Positions 52,354-61,006 of a stretch of DNA of 64,000 bases are shown in pieces. The notes below the pieces were generated by a model. That model did not search any database. It saw only the letters and a list, made by a program, of their open reading frames with translations, and had not been told where the DNA came from. The stretch's first letter is position 1, and the number at the start of each line of letters is the position of its first letter. The stretch is from Dictyobacter aurantiacus (GTDB lineage: Bacteria > Chloroflexota > Ktedonobacteria > Ktedonobacterales > Ktedonobacteraceae), in assembly GCF_003967515.1 (NCBI RefSeq), contig NZ_BIFQ01000001.1:2852001-2916000 (forward strand). The letters are read 5' to 3'. The position numbers were made by a program, and so were the translations under genes.

Positions 52354-52478
52354 GGTGAAAATGTTGCGGGCATTCAACCATTCTTCGGAAGAGTGCGGGG
52401 CGCTTGACGAGTCCATGCACCAACACTGGTGAAAATGTTGCGGGCATTCAACCATTCTTCGGGAGAGTGCGGGCGCTC
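52339..52478. repeat. 74-bp tandem repeat
   Basis: CCATGCACCAACACTGGTGA onward (52339) recurs at 52413, offset 74. The units run through ATTCAACCATTCTTCGG and GAGTGCGGG. The second copy carries AGT instead of CGC in the palindromic arm, so it no longer pairs. Confidence 0.88.
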
Positions 52479-52511
52479 AGCACTCCCACGTGCGCGGCCA
52501 CCCTCGTTTTT

Positions 52512-52557
52512 GTGTGTTGTGGCAGGGGCGCATCCGCGCCCCCCTGCCACAACACAC
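52512..52557. repeat. 17-bp hairpin
   Basis: Arms 52512-52528 (GTGTGTTGTGGCAGGGG) and 52541-52557 are complementary, with further inner pairs. It follows a TTTTTG tract, repeating the order GC segment, T-run, hairpin seen at 52275-52353. Confidence 0.82.
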
Positions 52558-52569
52558 CCATTTAGAGTC

Positions 52570-52612
52570 GTGTGTATGACGCGGGGTGCTCAGCACCCTG
52601 CGTCATACACAC
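52570..52612. repeat. 20-bp hairpin
   Basis: GTGTGTATGACGC with complement at the right, total stem about 20 bp with one G-T pair and a TCA loop. Spacer 52613-52999 then holds nothing that I recognise as a gene. Confidence 0.82.
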
Positions 52613-52999
52613 TTTCATGTGTTTTTATTCATTTTCCAAAAACAGGTCGAAATTTACTCATTATTTGGCTAAAGATTGATTATAATAGATAGGGAACAAG
52701 AATATGTGTAGCTATTGGACCGTTGCGTTGATTGCTGTCCACAGTATAATCATCTTGTATCCGCGTCCCGAGGAAGTTGGCCTGGTGGAAGGTGGCAGTG
52801 AATTATATCCAGGTTTCTCATCTATCGCGAAATCTCAAGCGGTTACCGTTTATTGTGTATGTGTAAGAATTCATACATAAAAATGTGTTTTTCCTGGGAT
52901 CAATGTATCAAAAATCTATGGGCATAGATTTTTAAAATGCCAAAAAACGACTCCTTATCTGTTTGTGAGGAGACGCCTGCTGAGAAAGGATGTGGATGT

Positions 53000-53311
53000 A
53001 TGGTGCGTCAATGCGCTTGGTGCCTGCGCTTAATCAACAGCGCGGGGGAGCGTCTGTCTCCCTTACCGCTACCCAAGCTCTATGAGGCAAGCCATGGGAT
53101 ATGTGGAATCTGCGGCATGCAATGGATGGAGCAGGTCATTGAAGCAGATAGCCCACTGGGAGTACTCCAGCGGCAAGAAGTCGACGTTACTGGTGGATAT
53201 CCGGATGTGGCAAGGCATGAACCTATTGTACAGCTGGTATTGCAGCTACAGGAGCCAGCGGCTGAGCTTGATGGGGGGCCGCGCCCCGGGCGGAGATCTG
53301 TAGAAGCATAA
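53000..53311 (+). CDS. small Cys-rich zinc-binding protein
   Basis: A 103-residue protein starting MVRQCAWCLRLINSAGERLS. CAWC and CGICG form two cysteine pairs of a probable zinc knuckle, with the EASHGIC motif known from a family of small CAWC/SHGIC domains that often occurs in signalling proteins. A 21-codon N-terminal extension (from 52937) lacks a ribosome site, while 53000 has AGAAAGGATG. The C-terminal half is acidic and helical. Function is unknown. Confidence 0.68.
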   Translation: MVRQCAWCLRLINSAGERLSPLPLPKLYEASHGICGICGMQWMEQVIEADSPLGVLQRQEVDVTGGYPDVARHEPIVQLVLQLQEPAAELDGGPRPGRRSVEA

Positions 53312-53336
53312 ATGAGAACGGGTTTGCGAACGAGAA

Positions 53337-53393
53337 ACACAGTAAGAAGCGGGGGAGCGACCAGACCAGTCGCTCCCCCGCTTCTTACTGTGT
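53337..53393. terminator. 25-bp perfect giant hairpin
   Basis: Arms 53337-53361 and 53369-53393 perfectly complementary, 7-nt loop. It lies between convergent genes at 53311 and 53416 and would end both. Confidence 0.92.
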
Positions 53394-53415
53394 GTTGCCT
53401 CGCCATTGCAGCGGT

Positions 53416-55035
53416 CTAATTGGTGGCCATGAAGGAGTCCTGAATATCCCCAAAATCAAAGGGGCAGAGCTGACCCACCTGCGCGACATAAACGGGTTGG
53501 TTGGTCGTCTTTGAATGATAGAACATGTAAAGCTGTGAGCCATCGCTGCGCATAAAACCCCACACAAGATCGTAGTTGCCGGGCGCCAGAGGTTGGAACT
53601 TGAAGTGTCCATCATCGCTGATGGTGGCCGCCGGAGCGTTGGCTAACTGCTGGTAGAAGGCGTCACTGCCAATGTTGGGGTCCAGATTCTGCAGCAAGGC
53701 GGCATTGATCTTTACATAACCGTCACTGAGTTTGGGCACATCCTTGACGAAGTGTCCCAACACAGGCTGCGGAACGCTCAGGGCTGTCTTTGCCTCCCGA
53801 CCCTCGGGCGTGTCGGCAAATTTGTTGGCCAGCTCCTGATAAACGGGTACGGCTGTTTCACACAGGGTGCTTTTGTCTTGCTTGCCCTTGCCTAGCAAAG
53901 CCTTACTCATGTCTTTATGCTGTTTGCTTACCTCGGGCGCCTGCGGGAAGCGATTCGTTACCACCTCAAAGCTGGTGACGGCCTCCTGATAGTTTTTCTT
54001 GCTCAACATCATTTCCGCCTGATTGTAGTAGGCGGTGGCGTCTAACGGGCTGACCTGAGATTTACAATTGGAGTCGCAATAGGACAGGCTAAGGACGTAG
54101 TCGAAGTGACTGGTGGCGTCGCTATAGTGTCCCTGGCTCGCCTCCTGTTGGCCCCAGTCTATGTAGGACTGCATCTCGTCTTTCTGCGCGCGGTGGACCT
54201 CGTCTGTTAGCTGGCCGAAATTGTTTTGCACCATCTCAAACTTGCCGTTGGCGGCCTGGTACTGTTTTTTCTGGCTCAGGCTTTCACCCCATTCAACATA
54301 AGTACGCGCCAGGTTGATGCTGCTGGGAGACTTTTCGCCAGCCATCTGATATTCGCTGATGGCCTGCTCCCACTGTTGCTGGCCCTCCAGGAAATGGGCC
54401 TGGGGGGCATGCAGCGAGCTATGCACCAGCAGTCCCGCACCTCCACTGGTAAATAAGATGATAATGACCAGGACGGAGGAGACATATTGCCTCACACGAT
54501 GTGGATTATTGCTGGACGCCATGCCGACCACAGAACGAATGCCGAGCACGATCAAGAGGAAAACCGCGATTCCCGCCGCAGCAAATGACATGCGCAGATC
54601 CCCATCGGTCCAGTCGTTGCCGGTGAAAAAGATCGCGATTAGCGATCCGACGATCACGAGCAGACCCAGGACAAATGCCCAGACGGGGAGCGGTCTGGCA
54701 ATGCCTTTGGGGCGACGCGCCGGGGCTGGCACGGGAGCGCCTGGAAATCCGCTATTGGGATATCCGGGATACGAGGGCGGCGCTGGCGGATATACGGGGT
54801 ACGTTGGCGCGGACGATGAATATGCCGGATATGAGGGTGCAGACCCCGGCCAGGCATGTTCCGGAGCCGCGGCAGCGGGTACTTTTGCGGTGGGAAGCCC
54901 ACTGGCGTCGTACCGGTCCGGCGATGACAATGGTTGTCCGCTGACGGGCACATTTTCGGATGGCATCTCTGCCTGATTAGCAGCAGGATCAGTACGCGAC
55001 ATGGAGTCCTCAGGTTGCGATGATGTTGTACTCAT
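53416..55035 (-). CDS. membrane protein with proline-rich head and outside TPR
   Basis: A 539-residue protein. Residues 1-110 are a low-complexity Pro/Tyr/Ser-rich segment (YPVYPPAPPSYPGYP). Membrane helices are at about 117-137, 149-168 and 184-206. Outside, TPR-like helix pairs (QQQWEQAISEYQMAGEKSP, YQAANGKFEMVQNNFG, YSDATSHFDYVLSLS, YQEAVTSFEVVTNRFP) occupy about 215-400. The last 130 residues are beta-rich (PLAPGNYDLVWGFMR), like a carboxypeptidase-regulatory-type sandwich. Probably an envelope-associated scaffold. Function unknown; no partner gene in the unit. Confidence 0.82.
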   Translation of the reverse strand: MSTTSSQPEDSMSRTDPAANQAEMPSENVPVSGQPLSSPDRYDASGLPTAKVPAAAAPEHAWPGSAPSYPAYSSSAPTYPVYPPAPPSYPGYPNSGFPGAPVPAPARRPKGIARPLPVWAFVLGLLVIVGSLIAIFFTGNDWTDGDLRMSFAAAGIAVFLLIVLGIRSVVGMASSNNPHRVRQYVSSVLVIIILFTSGGAGLLVHSSLHAPQAHFLEGQQQWEQAISEYQMAGEKSPSSINLARTYVEWGESLSQKKQYQAANGKFEMVQNNFGQLTDEVHRAQKDEMQSYIDWGQQEASQGHYSDATSHFDYVLSLSYCDSNCKSQVSPLDATAYYNQAEMMLSKKNYQEAVTSFEVVTNRFPQAPEVSKQHKDMSKALLGKGKQDKSTLCETAVPVYQELANKFADTPEGREAKTALSVPQPVLGHFVKDVPKLSDGYVKINAALLQNLDPNIGSDAFYQQLANAPAATISDDGHFKFQPLAPGNYDLVWGFMRSDGSQLYMFYHSKTTNQPVYVAQVGQLCPFDFGDIQDSFMATN

Positions 55036-55297
55036 TTTTTGTGCAGAGATAGCGGGCCTCTCTGGCAGCCTTTAACTAAAATACATGTAAATACAGAGGT
55101 TATACACCGTTTTCCAGATAGAGTGTGTTTTATCCACTATTCGCGTATTTCACAGGGATGATATCAGCACAAATAAATCCCTATCAAATATAAGTAATAG
55201 CAGGAGTCGCGTGTTGTCGCAGACGTATATATGCATATATATCTATTTTACACAAAAAAACACTGCTTTTACAATCTTAAAGAAAAAATTACTGCAT
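55036..55297. other. spacer, nothing recognised
   Basis: AT-rich sequence upstream of the TPR gene with an ATATATGCATATAT palindrome at about 55227; no gene. Confidence 0.45.
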
Positions 55298-55352
55298 TTA
55301 GTGATGTTGTGTGGTGGGTGCCATGCATGGCACCACCATACAACATCACTAA
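55298..55352. terminator. long imperfect hairpin, about 26 bp
   Basis: TTAGTGATGTTG and complement, inner arm GGTGCCATG/CATGGCACC, with two interior irregularities. It stands 2 bases behind the hydrolase stop on the minus strand. Confidence 0.85.
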
Positions 55353-55354
55353 GC

Positions 55355-56239
55355 TTATACACTTTTGGGTTGGGACTGTAGAAATTCGCGCAGGAAGCGG
55401 TTGACGAGCTCTGGTTGCTCCTGTTGTACCCAGTGTCCACTATCGCGGATGCGTTTGACCTGCAGGTTGGTGATCCACTGGTCCAGCGCCTCGGTGAGCG
55501 CGATGTCCAGCGCTACATCCTGCTCGCCCCAGATGAGGAGGGTGGGCATGTTGATGACGCCGACAAGGCGGCGATCCAACAGATTCTGTGGTCTTCTAGC
55601 GAGCGCGCGATAATAGTTGATGCTGGAGGTTAGCGTCTTCGGCTTGTTCATGGCTTCTCGATAATGGGCGATGACTTCTGGTGGGAAGGCTTCCTTTTTC
55701 ACGGCCGCCTCCTTGAGTATGCGCCCGATGAGCTCGGCATGGTTGCGTCCCAGTAGGTATTCTGGCAGCCAGGGAAGCTGGAAGGCGAAGATATACCAGC
55801 TCTTGCGCAGCTGCTTGAGGGTGCGCAGTTCGCGCTGCATGGCGCCTGGATGGGGAGCGTTTAATACCACCAGCTTCTCGGTCATCTCTGGATAGGCGAT
55901 GGCAAAGCTCCAGGCCAGGGCGCCGCCCCAGTCGTGTCCGATGATAATCGCCTTTTCGTACCCCAGGCCCTTGATCAGGCCGACGATATCGAGGAGCAGG
56001 GTGGGAATATCATAGCCGCTGGTTGGTTTGTCGCTATCGTTGTAGCCGCGCAGGTCGGGTGCGACCACGGTATAGCCAAGGTTGGCCAGAAAGGGGATCT
56101 GCAGTCGCCATGAGTACCAGAATTCGGGAAAACCGTGTAGCAGAACGATCAGCGGACCCTCACCCTGGGTGACGTAATGCATGCGAATGGTATTGGTCAT
56201 CATATCATGATGCTGCCAGCTCTCGGTTGCTACTGTCAT
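55355..56239 (-). CDS. alpha/beta hydrolase, epoxide hydrolase type
   Basis: A 294-residue alpha/beta-hydrolase fold enzyme. HGFPEFWYSWR carries the HGxP oxyanion motif, GHDWGGALAW holds the nucleophile Asp in GHDWGG (about 105), as in epoxide hydrolases and haloalkane dehalogenases, and SGHWVQQEQP supplies the catalytic His. LLGRNHAELIGR and the tyrosine-rich segment NYYRALARRP belong to the cap domain. Substrate unknown. The start at 56239 follows AGGGAGC; the upstream extension runs through a giant hairpin and is rejected. Confidence 0.92.
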   Translation of the reverse strand: MTVATESWQHHDMMTNTIRMHYVTQGEGPLIVLLHGFPEFWYSWRLQIPFLANLGYTVVAPDLRGYNDSDKPTSGYDIPTLLLDIVGLIKGLGYEKAIIIGHDWGGALAWSFAIAYPEMTEKLVVLNAPHPGAMQRELRTLKQLRKSWYIFAFQLPWLPEYLLGRNHAELIGRILKEAAVKKEAFPPEVIAHYREAMNKPKTLTSSINYYRALARRPQNLLDRRLVGVINMPTLLIWGEQDVALDIALTEALDQWITNLQVKRIRDSGHWVQQEQPELVNRFLREFLQSQPKSV

Positions 56240-56332
56240 ATAAATGCTCCCTATCAGAATGTGTCTCACACTCATGATTATCGCCTGCGGCCCATCTGAG
56301 CTTTTGCGCCTCTCAGGTGCTCCCAAATCTGT

Positions 56333-56384
56333 ATTGAGTTGGTGGATCGGGTGCGCGGATGCGCACCCGATCCACCAACTCAAT
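56333..56384. repeat. 24-bp perfect hairpin, GTTGGTG family
   Basis: Arms 56333-56356 and 56361-56384 perfectly complementary, loop GGAT. Core GTTGGTGGATCGGG is like the arm at 16328 (GTTGGTGCATCGGG). Its left flank (ATCGCCTGCGGC at 56279) also matches the flank at about 16276. Confidence 0.92.
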
Positions 56385-56454
56385 AAAACAGTGCGGCCGC
56401 GCAGCGGACGCGCGTGCGGGGGCACTTACGCACCCCATATAAAAAGAGTCAGCC

Positions 56455-56508
56455 GCGCGCGAAAGAAAAGGGGCTGGATCCTGATCCGACCCCTTTTCTT
56501 TCGCGCGC
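56455..56508 (-). terminator. 19-bp hairpin behind sdhB
   Basis: Arms 56455-56473 and 56490-56508 (GCGCGCGAAAGAAAAGGGG and complement) with further pairing in the loop (GGATCCTGATCC). It starts 11 bp after the sdhB stop. Confidence 0.85.
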
Positions 56509-56519
56509 CAGCTAACCTA

Positions 56520-57227
56520 TCAGGCGTCTTCAGGACCGCCGTAGACGACGGCACGCTTGACCTCTTCAATCAGGTCGGTGACAGGGATACCACGTGGACA
56601 GGCATCGGAGCAGTTGAAGATGGTGCGGCAGCGCCAGACGCCATCTTTGCGGCTCAACAGTTGCAGTCGCTCGGCGGCGCCCTGGTCTCGACTATCGAAG
56701 ATGAAGCGGTGTGCGTTCACAATCGAGGCCGGACCCACCCAGTCAGGATTGCCCCAGATGGAGGGGCAGGAGCCGGTGCAGGCGCCACACAGGATACACT
56801 TGGTGCCCTCGTCGTAGCGCGCACGCTCCGCCGGAGATTGCAAGCGCTCGGTGCCGGGCTCGTTATCATGCGTAATCAGGAAGGGTTTGATCGAGCGATA
56901 TTTATCGAAGAAGCGATCCATATCGACCACCAGGTCCTTAATGACAGTATAACCCAGCATCGGTTCGATGGTGACTTTGTTGCCGACATCACGCATCAGC
57001 ACCTTACACGCCAGGCGATTGCGGCCATTGATGCGCATCGCGTCCGAGCCACAAACTCCGTGGGCGCAGGAACGACGATAGGTGAGGGTGCCGTCCATCG
57101 TCCATTTGATCGTGTTGAGCGCGTCCAGCAGGCGATCGATCGGATCGGCCTCGACCCGGAATTCGTCCCAATAGGGCTTCGCATCTCGTTCTGGATCGTA
57201 GCGCTTAATACGTATCAGTACGTTCAT
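56520..57227 (-). CDS. sdhB: succinate dehydrogenase iron-sulfur subunit
   Basis: A 235-residue SdhB/FrdB. CAHGVCGSDAMRINGRNRLAC holds the 2Fe-2S ligands, CILCGACTGSCP the first and CRTIFNCSDACPRG the second iron-sulfur motif of the C-terminal ferredoxin domain (4Fe-4S and 3Fe-4S). It links flavin electrons to quinone via the membrane anchor. The ATG at 57227 is preferred over TTG 57233 (GAGGAG upstream). Last gene of sdhCDAB; 11 bp behind sdhA. Confidence 0.97.
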   Translation of the reverse strand: MNVLIRIKRYDPERDAKPYWDEFRVEADPIDRLLDALNTIKWTMDGTLTYRRSCAHGVCGSDAMRINGRNRLACKVLMRDVGNKVTIEPMLGYTVIKDLVVDMDRFFDKYRSIKPFLITHDNEPGTERLQSPAERARYDEGTKCILCGACTGSCPSIWGNPDWVGPASIVNAHRFIFDSRDQGAAERLQLLSRKDGVWRCRTIFNCSDACPRGIPVTDLIEEVKRAVVYGGPEDA

Positions 57228-57238
57228 TGCCAACTCCT

Positions 57239-58975
57239 CTAGTATTTGCGTTCCTTGGGCTTGAAGATCGGATCGTCAATGAGGATCACATCTTTATAGT
57301 CCAGGCGTACATCATGTGCTTTAGTGCCGCGATAGGCCAGGGTGTGCTTGAGCCAGTTCGCGTCATCGCGTTTCTGATAATCAAGACGGAAGTGGGCGCC
57401 CCGGCTCTCGGTGCGGGCGAGGGCTCCATGGATGGTAGCTTCGGCGCAGTCTAACAGGAAGCCTAGCTCGACCGCCTCCACCAGTTCGGTGTTGAAGCGT
57501 TTGCCTTTGTCCTGTAGCTGGACGTTTTTGTAGGCTTCTTGCAGGCCCGCGATCTCGTCGAGGGCGTGGCGCATGCCTTTGTCTTCACGTTCAACGAAGA
57601 CGTTATCGATCATTTCGTTCTGCAGGTCGCTGCGGATACGGGCTGCCGATTCACCGCCGGTCGAGCTGTAGAGATGATCGATATATGCACGCGAGTACTC
57701 CTCGTGGTTCTCTGGCAGGGGAGCGAAGTCGTTCTCCTGAATAAACTTCGCTATGTGCTTGCCCGCTCGTCGTCCGAAGACGATCAGGTCCACCAGCGAG
57801 TTGGTGCCCAGGCGGTTGGCGCCATGGACCGAGACGCAGGCGACCTCTCCAGCGGCATAGAAGCCCGGCATGGGGGTCCACTGCGGATCGATGACGACGC
57901 GAGCGTCGGTATCGGTTGGGATGCCACCCATGGCGTAGTGGGCGGTTGGCTGGATCGGCACCGGCTCTGTAATCGGCTCGACGCCCAGGTAGTTGCGGGC
58001 GAAGTCGGTGATGTCGGGCAGCTTCTCGGCGATCTTCTGAGCGCCCAGGTGGCGCACATCCAGGTAGACATAGTCCTTGCCGTCGACGCCGTTGCCATCA
58101 TTGATCTCCTGCACGATACAGCGCGAGACGATATCGCGGGGCGCCAGGTCCTTTAGGACTGGCATGTAGCGCTCCATGAAGTATTCGCCTTTGCCGTTGA
58201 GCAACTTGGCGCCCTCACCACGGGCCGCCTCACTGAGCAGGACGCCGACCTTGTAGATGCCGGTGGGATGGAACTGGTACATCTCCATGTCCTGCAGCGG
58301 AATGCCCCGGCGATAGGCGATCGACATGCCATCACCCATACAGGCAAAGGCGTTGCTGGTCACGCGCCAGGCGCGGCCATAGCCACCAGTGGCGAATAAT
58401 ACCGCTTTGGCGTGGAAGGTATGGATCTCGCCCGATTTGATCTCCATGGCGACGACACCGCAGGCCTGCCCGTCATTGATCAGTAGATCCAGCACCAGGA
58501 ACTCGTTGAAGAAGCGCACCTCGTTTTTGATAGCGTTCTGATACATGGTCTGCAGGATCATGTGACCCGTGCGGTCGGCGGCATAGCAGGAGCGGCGCAC
58601 CGGCCCCTCGCCGAAGTTGCGGGTGTGACCGCCGAAGCGACGCTGGTCGATGCGCCCATCGTCTGTGCGGTTAAAGGGGAGTCCCCTGTGCTCAAGTTCG
58701 TAGACCGCGTCGATCGCCTCGCGCGCCAGAATCTCGGCGGCCGGCTGATCAACCAGGTAATCACCGCCCTTGACGGTGTCGTACATATGCCATTTCCAAT
58801 GATCTTCTTCCTGGTTACCGAGGGCCGCAGCAACGCCACCTTGCGCTGCTCCGGTATGTGAACGGGTGGGGTAAACCTTGGTCAGAACCGCAACACTGGC
58901 ATTGGGAAGTTGCATCGCTGCCATCAGACCGGCGCCGCCAGAGCCAACAATAACCACATCAAACTTCTGATACAT
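57239..58975 (-). CDS. sdhA: succinate dehydrogenase flavoprotein subunit
   Basis: A 578-residue SdhA. The dinucleotide-binding GSGGAGLMAAMQL is at 10-23. SHTGAAQGGVAAALGN supplies the His for covalent FAD binding (the His in RSHTGAAQGG). HPTGIY and the substrate-binding Arg/His residues lie downstream (QPTAHYAMGGIPTD, ANRLGTNSLVDL). C-terminal helical domain ends with KPKERKY. It oxidises succinate to fumarate. Ends 11 bp from sdhB. Confidence 0.98.
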   Translation of the reverse strand: MYQKFDVVIVGSGGAGLMAAMQLPNASVAVLTKVYPTRSHTGAAQGGVAAALGNQEEDHWKWHMYDTVKGGDYLVDQPAAEILAREAIDAVYELEHRGLPFNRTDDGRIDQRRFGGHTRNFGEGPVRRSCYAADRTGHMILQTMYQNAIKNEVRFFNEFLVLDLLINDGQACGVVAMEIKSGEIHTFHAKAVLFATGGYGRAWRVTSNAFACMGDGMSIAYRRGIPLQDMEMYQFHPTGIYKVGVLLSEAARGEGAKLLNGKGEYFMERYMPVLKDLAPRDIVSRCIVQEINDGNGVDGKDYVYLDVRHLGAQKIAEKLPDITDFARNYLGVEPITEPVPIQPTAHYAMGGIPTDTDARVVIDPQWTPMPGFYAAGEVACVSVHGANRLGTNSLVDLIVFGRRAGKHIAKFIQENDFAPLPENHEEYSRAYIDHLYSSTGGESAARIRSDLQNEMIDNVFVEREDKGMRHALDEIAGLQEAYKNVQLQDKGKRFNTELVEAVELGFLLDCAEATIHGALARTESRGAHFRLDYQKRDDANWLKHTLAYRGTKAHDVRLDYKDVILIDDPIFKPKERKY

Positions 58976-58987
58976 AATTCATCCTCA

Positions 58988-59404
58988 CTATTTGGGAATA
59001 CAGAGTGGTCCCGTCGCACCAGGAACCGTTGGGAAGGTAATCAGGGTGAGCGTCCCCAGCATAAAGAAGACCACCAGCAGGAGGGCGGAGATGGATAAGA
59101 GCCACATGCGTGCCCCCGGTGCGTGCACGTAATCGTCGATGACCACGCGCAATCCATTCATGCCATGGGTCAGTCCCACTGTGAGCAACAGCCAGTCAAA
59201 GACACGCCAGAAGACGTTGCTATAGCGCATGGCAACGAATGCATAGGTGGTGCAGGATACATCGTTGGCGATGTGCATAATAAGTAGGTGCACGATTACC
59301 AGTACGAGTAGTAGTGCCCCTGAAATACGGAAATAATACCAGGAAAATGTTTCGAACCCGCCAGCAACAGGTCGAGGTCCACGTCCGCTAGAAATACGCA
59401 GCAT
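58988..59404 (-). CDS. sdhD: succinate dehydrogenase membrane anchor subunit
   Basis: A 138-residue membrane protein with three helices: about 23-45 (WYYFRISGALLLVLVIVHLL), 70-90 and 105-130 (LLSISALLLVVFFMLGTLTL). The histidines in VHLLIMHI are candidate haem ligands. Its position between sdhC and sdhA fits the second anchor. With SdhC it forms the haem b and quinone site. Ends 12 bp before sdhA. Confidence 0.9.
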   Translation of the reverse strand: MLRISSGRGPRPVAGGFETFSWYYFRISGALLLVLVIVHLLIMHIANDVSCTTYAFVAMRYSNVFWRVFDWLLLTVGLTHGMNGLRVVIDDYVHAPGARMWLLSISALLLVVFFMLGTLTLITFPTVPGATGPLCIPK

Positions 59405-59478
59405 AAAGATGCTTCTCCTTACATTGAGTATGCTTCATCATTGTACTCGAGATGGTCTTTCCATCGTAGAAGGGCCGT

Positions 59479-59865
59479 CTAGCGACCTGCTGTTGTGTGT
59501 GGCGCTTGTGTTAACCAGTGGAAGGCGGGCACCATAATCACGTAGGCCATGGGAATGAAGACAATGATGGTTACAGCCAGGACAATCCAAAACATCACAC
59601 GCTGATAGCGAGATCCTTTACGCCAGAAGTCGATGGCCATAATTCTGACGCCATTGAAGGCGTGGTAGAGTACTGCTCCTATCAGGGCCAGCGATAACAG
59701 GCGCACAATCCAATAATCAAATAGGGTGACGCTCTGGTTATACACTCCGGCGCCAAAGCTGAGCATTGAGACGTCGACGATATGGATAAACAGAAAGAGC
59801 AAAATACCGAGCCCTGTGACGCGGTGAAGCAGCCAGGACCACATTCCAGATTGACCTTTGTACAT
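59479..59865 (-). CDS. sdhC: succinate dehydrogenase cytochrome b556 subunit
   Basis: A 128-residue membrane protein with three helices. The SWLLHRVTGLGILLFLFIHI segment shows the HRxTG signature of SdhC with the haem-linked histidines. The ATG at 59865 is preferred because it follows GAGGAAAAA and matches the usual protein start MYKGQSGMWSWL. First gene of the operon; its promoter should lie in 59866-60100 but I cannot pick it. Confidence 0.92.
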   Translation of the reverse strand: MYKGQSGMWSWLLHRVTGLGILLFLFIHIVDVSMLSFGAGVYNQSVTLFDYWIVRLLSLALIGAVLYHAFNGVRIMAIDFWRKGSRYQRVMFWIVLAVTIIVFIPMAYVIMVPAFHWLTQAPHTTAGR

Positions 59866-60387
59866 TTTTTCCTCGATTCTGGAGGCGGGAGGTCGGGCTT
59901 GAGGCGATAAATGAGAGTGGTGCCCAGGCACACACTCTCGATTGAAGTGGCACGTTCATGCGCCGCTTCGGCATTGTTTTCTGGCCTCCTGGCTCTTGCT
60001 CTCGCCCATTTGGACATCCACCAGAGGTGCCATTGCCCAGGGCTGCTACATATACTGATCAGCCCTGTTTCAGCTTGCCTGTCGCCAAATGGCTTGTCGC
60101 AAGAAAAACAAACAGTACATTTCTATCGAACTGGTATGCCTTGAACCCGGACTGCACTGTCTTTGTCTCTAGCACCTCGTTGTACCTTCTGGGAGTTGAC
60201 GGTGTTATTGATATTATACGTCAGTTAGCCGGGCTGCGCCAACAGTAAACTGACTCTTTTTCTATTCTCTGCCATTCCCGTTTTGCGATCTGGTCGTTTG
60301 TGACTGGTAATAGCCTGCGCAATCAGATATAATACAGGAAAGATAGAAAATAATACGCGAGCTTACATTCGTTAGCAGACTGTTTCT
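59866..60387. other. spacer upstream of sdhC, nothing recognised
   Basis: About 520 bp between sdhC (minus) and the hairpin at 60388. It has a TATAAT at 60328-60333 on the plus strand, without a good -35. Short frames of 70-110 codons here lack ribosome sites. Confidence 0.45.
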
Positions 60388-60470
60388 GGTGGGTTATGCT
60401 TCGCCCCTGCTCGTCATGATAGAACCTTCTCTCTAATAGGCAGGGGTGTGCAGGCATAACCCACCTTTTT
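60388..60470 (+). promoter_or_regulatory. leader hairpin-terminator before the YtkA-like gene
   Basis: 12-bp stem GGTGGGTTATGC with complement, then an inner 7-bp stem CCCCTGC/GCAGGGG, then TTTTT at 60466-60470. It stands 42 bp upstream of the ATG at 60513 and there is no gene in front of it, so it may be an attenuator or end of a small RNA started near 60338 (TATAAT at 60328). Confidence 0.6.
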
Positions 60471-60512
60471 CATGTCCATCCGTCGGATTGAAAATCCTCT
60501 ATAACAGATTAT

Positions 60513-60953
60513 ATGAAGAGACGACAACTTTTAATTGTGGTGTTGGGACTGGGCTTCCTGATCGTGATTACCACCATCGGTACCTCGCTGGAATCATTGC
60601 TCCCTCACCATCCCACTGCGCCCGTACAGGTAGCGCAGGCCGGACCCTACGAGGTTACGTTACGCGTTGATCCCAACCCGCCACCGACCAGCCAGCCAGC
60701 TCATCTTTCTTTGCAGATCGTCAAAAAAGCGGCCGGCCAGCTGGTGAGCAACGCCCATGTTACCCTGTCCAGCTCAATGACCACCATGGATATGGGAACC
60801 GAGGCGATCACCGCCCAACAACAATCCCCCGGCATCTACCAGGCCCAGGCCCACCTCGGTATGAGCGGCACCTGGGAGGTTCGCGTCCACATCTCCTCTC
60901 CTGGCGCCCCGGACGCCTCCACCACCTTCGACATCACCGCCTCATCGCCGTAG
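60513..60953 (+). CDS. YtkA-like secreted protein
   Basis: A 146-residue protein with an N-terminal membrane/signal segment (LLIVVLGLGFLIVITTIGTS, about 5-25). A single Ig-like domain of about 100 residues follows: YEVTLRVDPNPPPTSQPAHL, then SSSMTTMDMGTEAITAQQQS and GIYQAQAHLGMSGTWEVRVH. The MTTMDMG and MSGTWEV features match YtkA/FixH-like domains found near copper and cytochrome-oxidase genes. Metal-binding Met residues support copper handling by analogy. A terminator-like hairpin lies just upstream and another structure (60961-61006) downstream. Confidence 0.8.
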   Translation: MKRRQLLIVVLGLGFLIVITTIGTSLESLLPHHPTAPVQVAQAGPYEVTLRVDPNPPPTSQPAHLSLQIVKKAAGQLVSNAHVTLSSSMTTMDMGTEAITAQQQSPGIYQAQAHLGMSGTWEVRVHISSPGAPDASTTFDITASSP

Positions 60954-60960
60954 GTGCGTT

Positions 60961-61006
60961 CCCCACACGATCATGTCCCCCGTAGGCGGCATGATCGTGT
61001 GAGGGG
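60961..61006 (+). terminator. hairpin behind the YtkA-like gene
   Basis: CCCCACACGATCATG paired with CATGATCGTGTGAGGGG (one bulge), without T-run; 7 bases after the stop codon. Confidence 0.82.
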
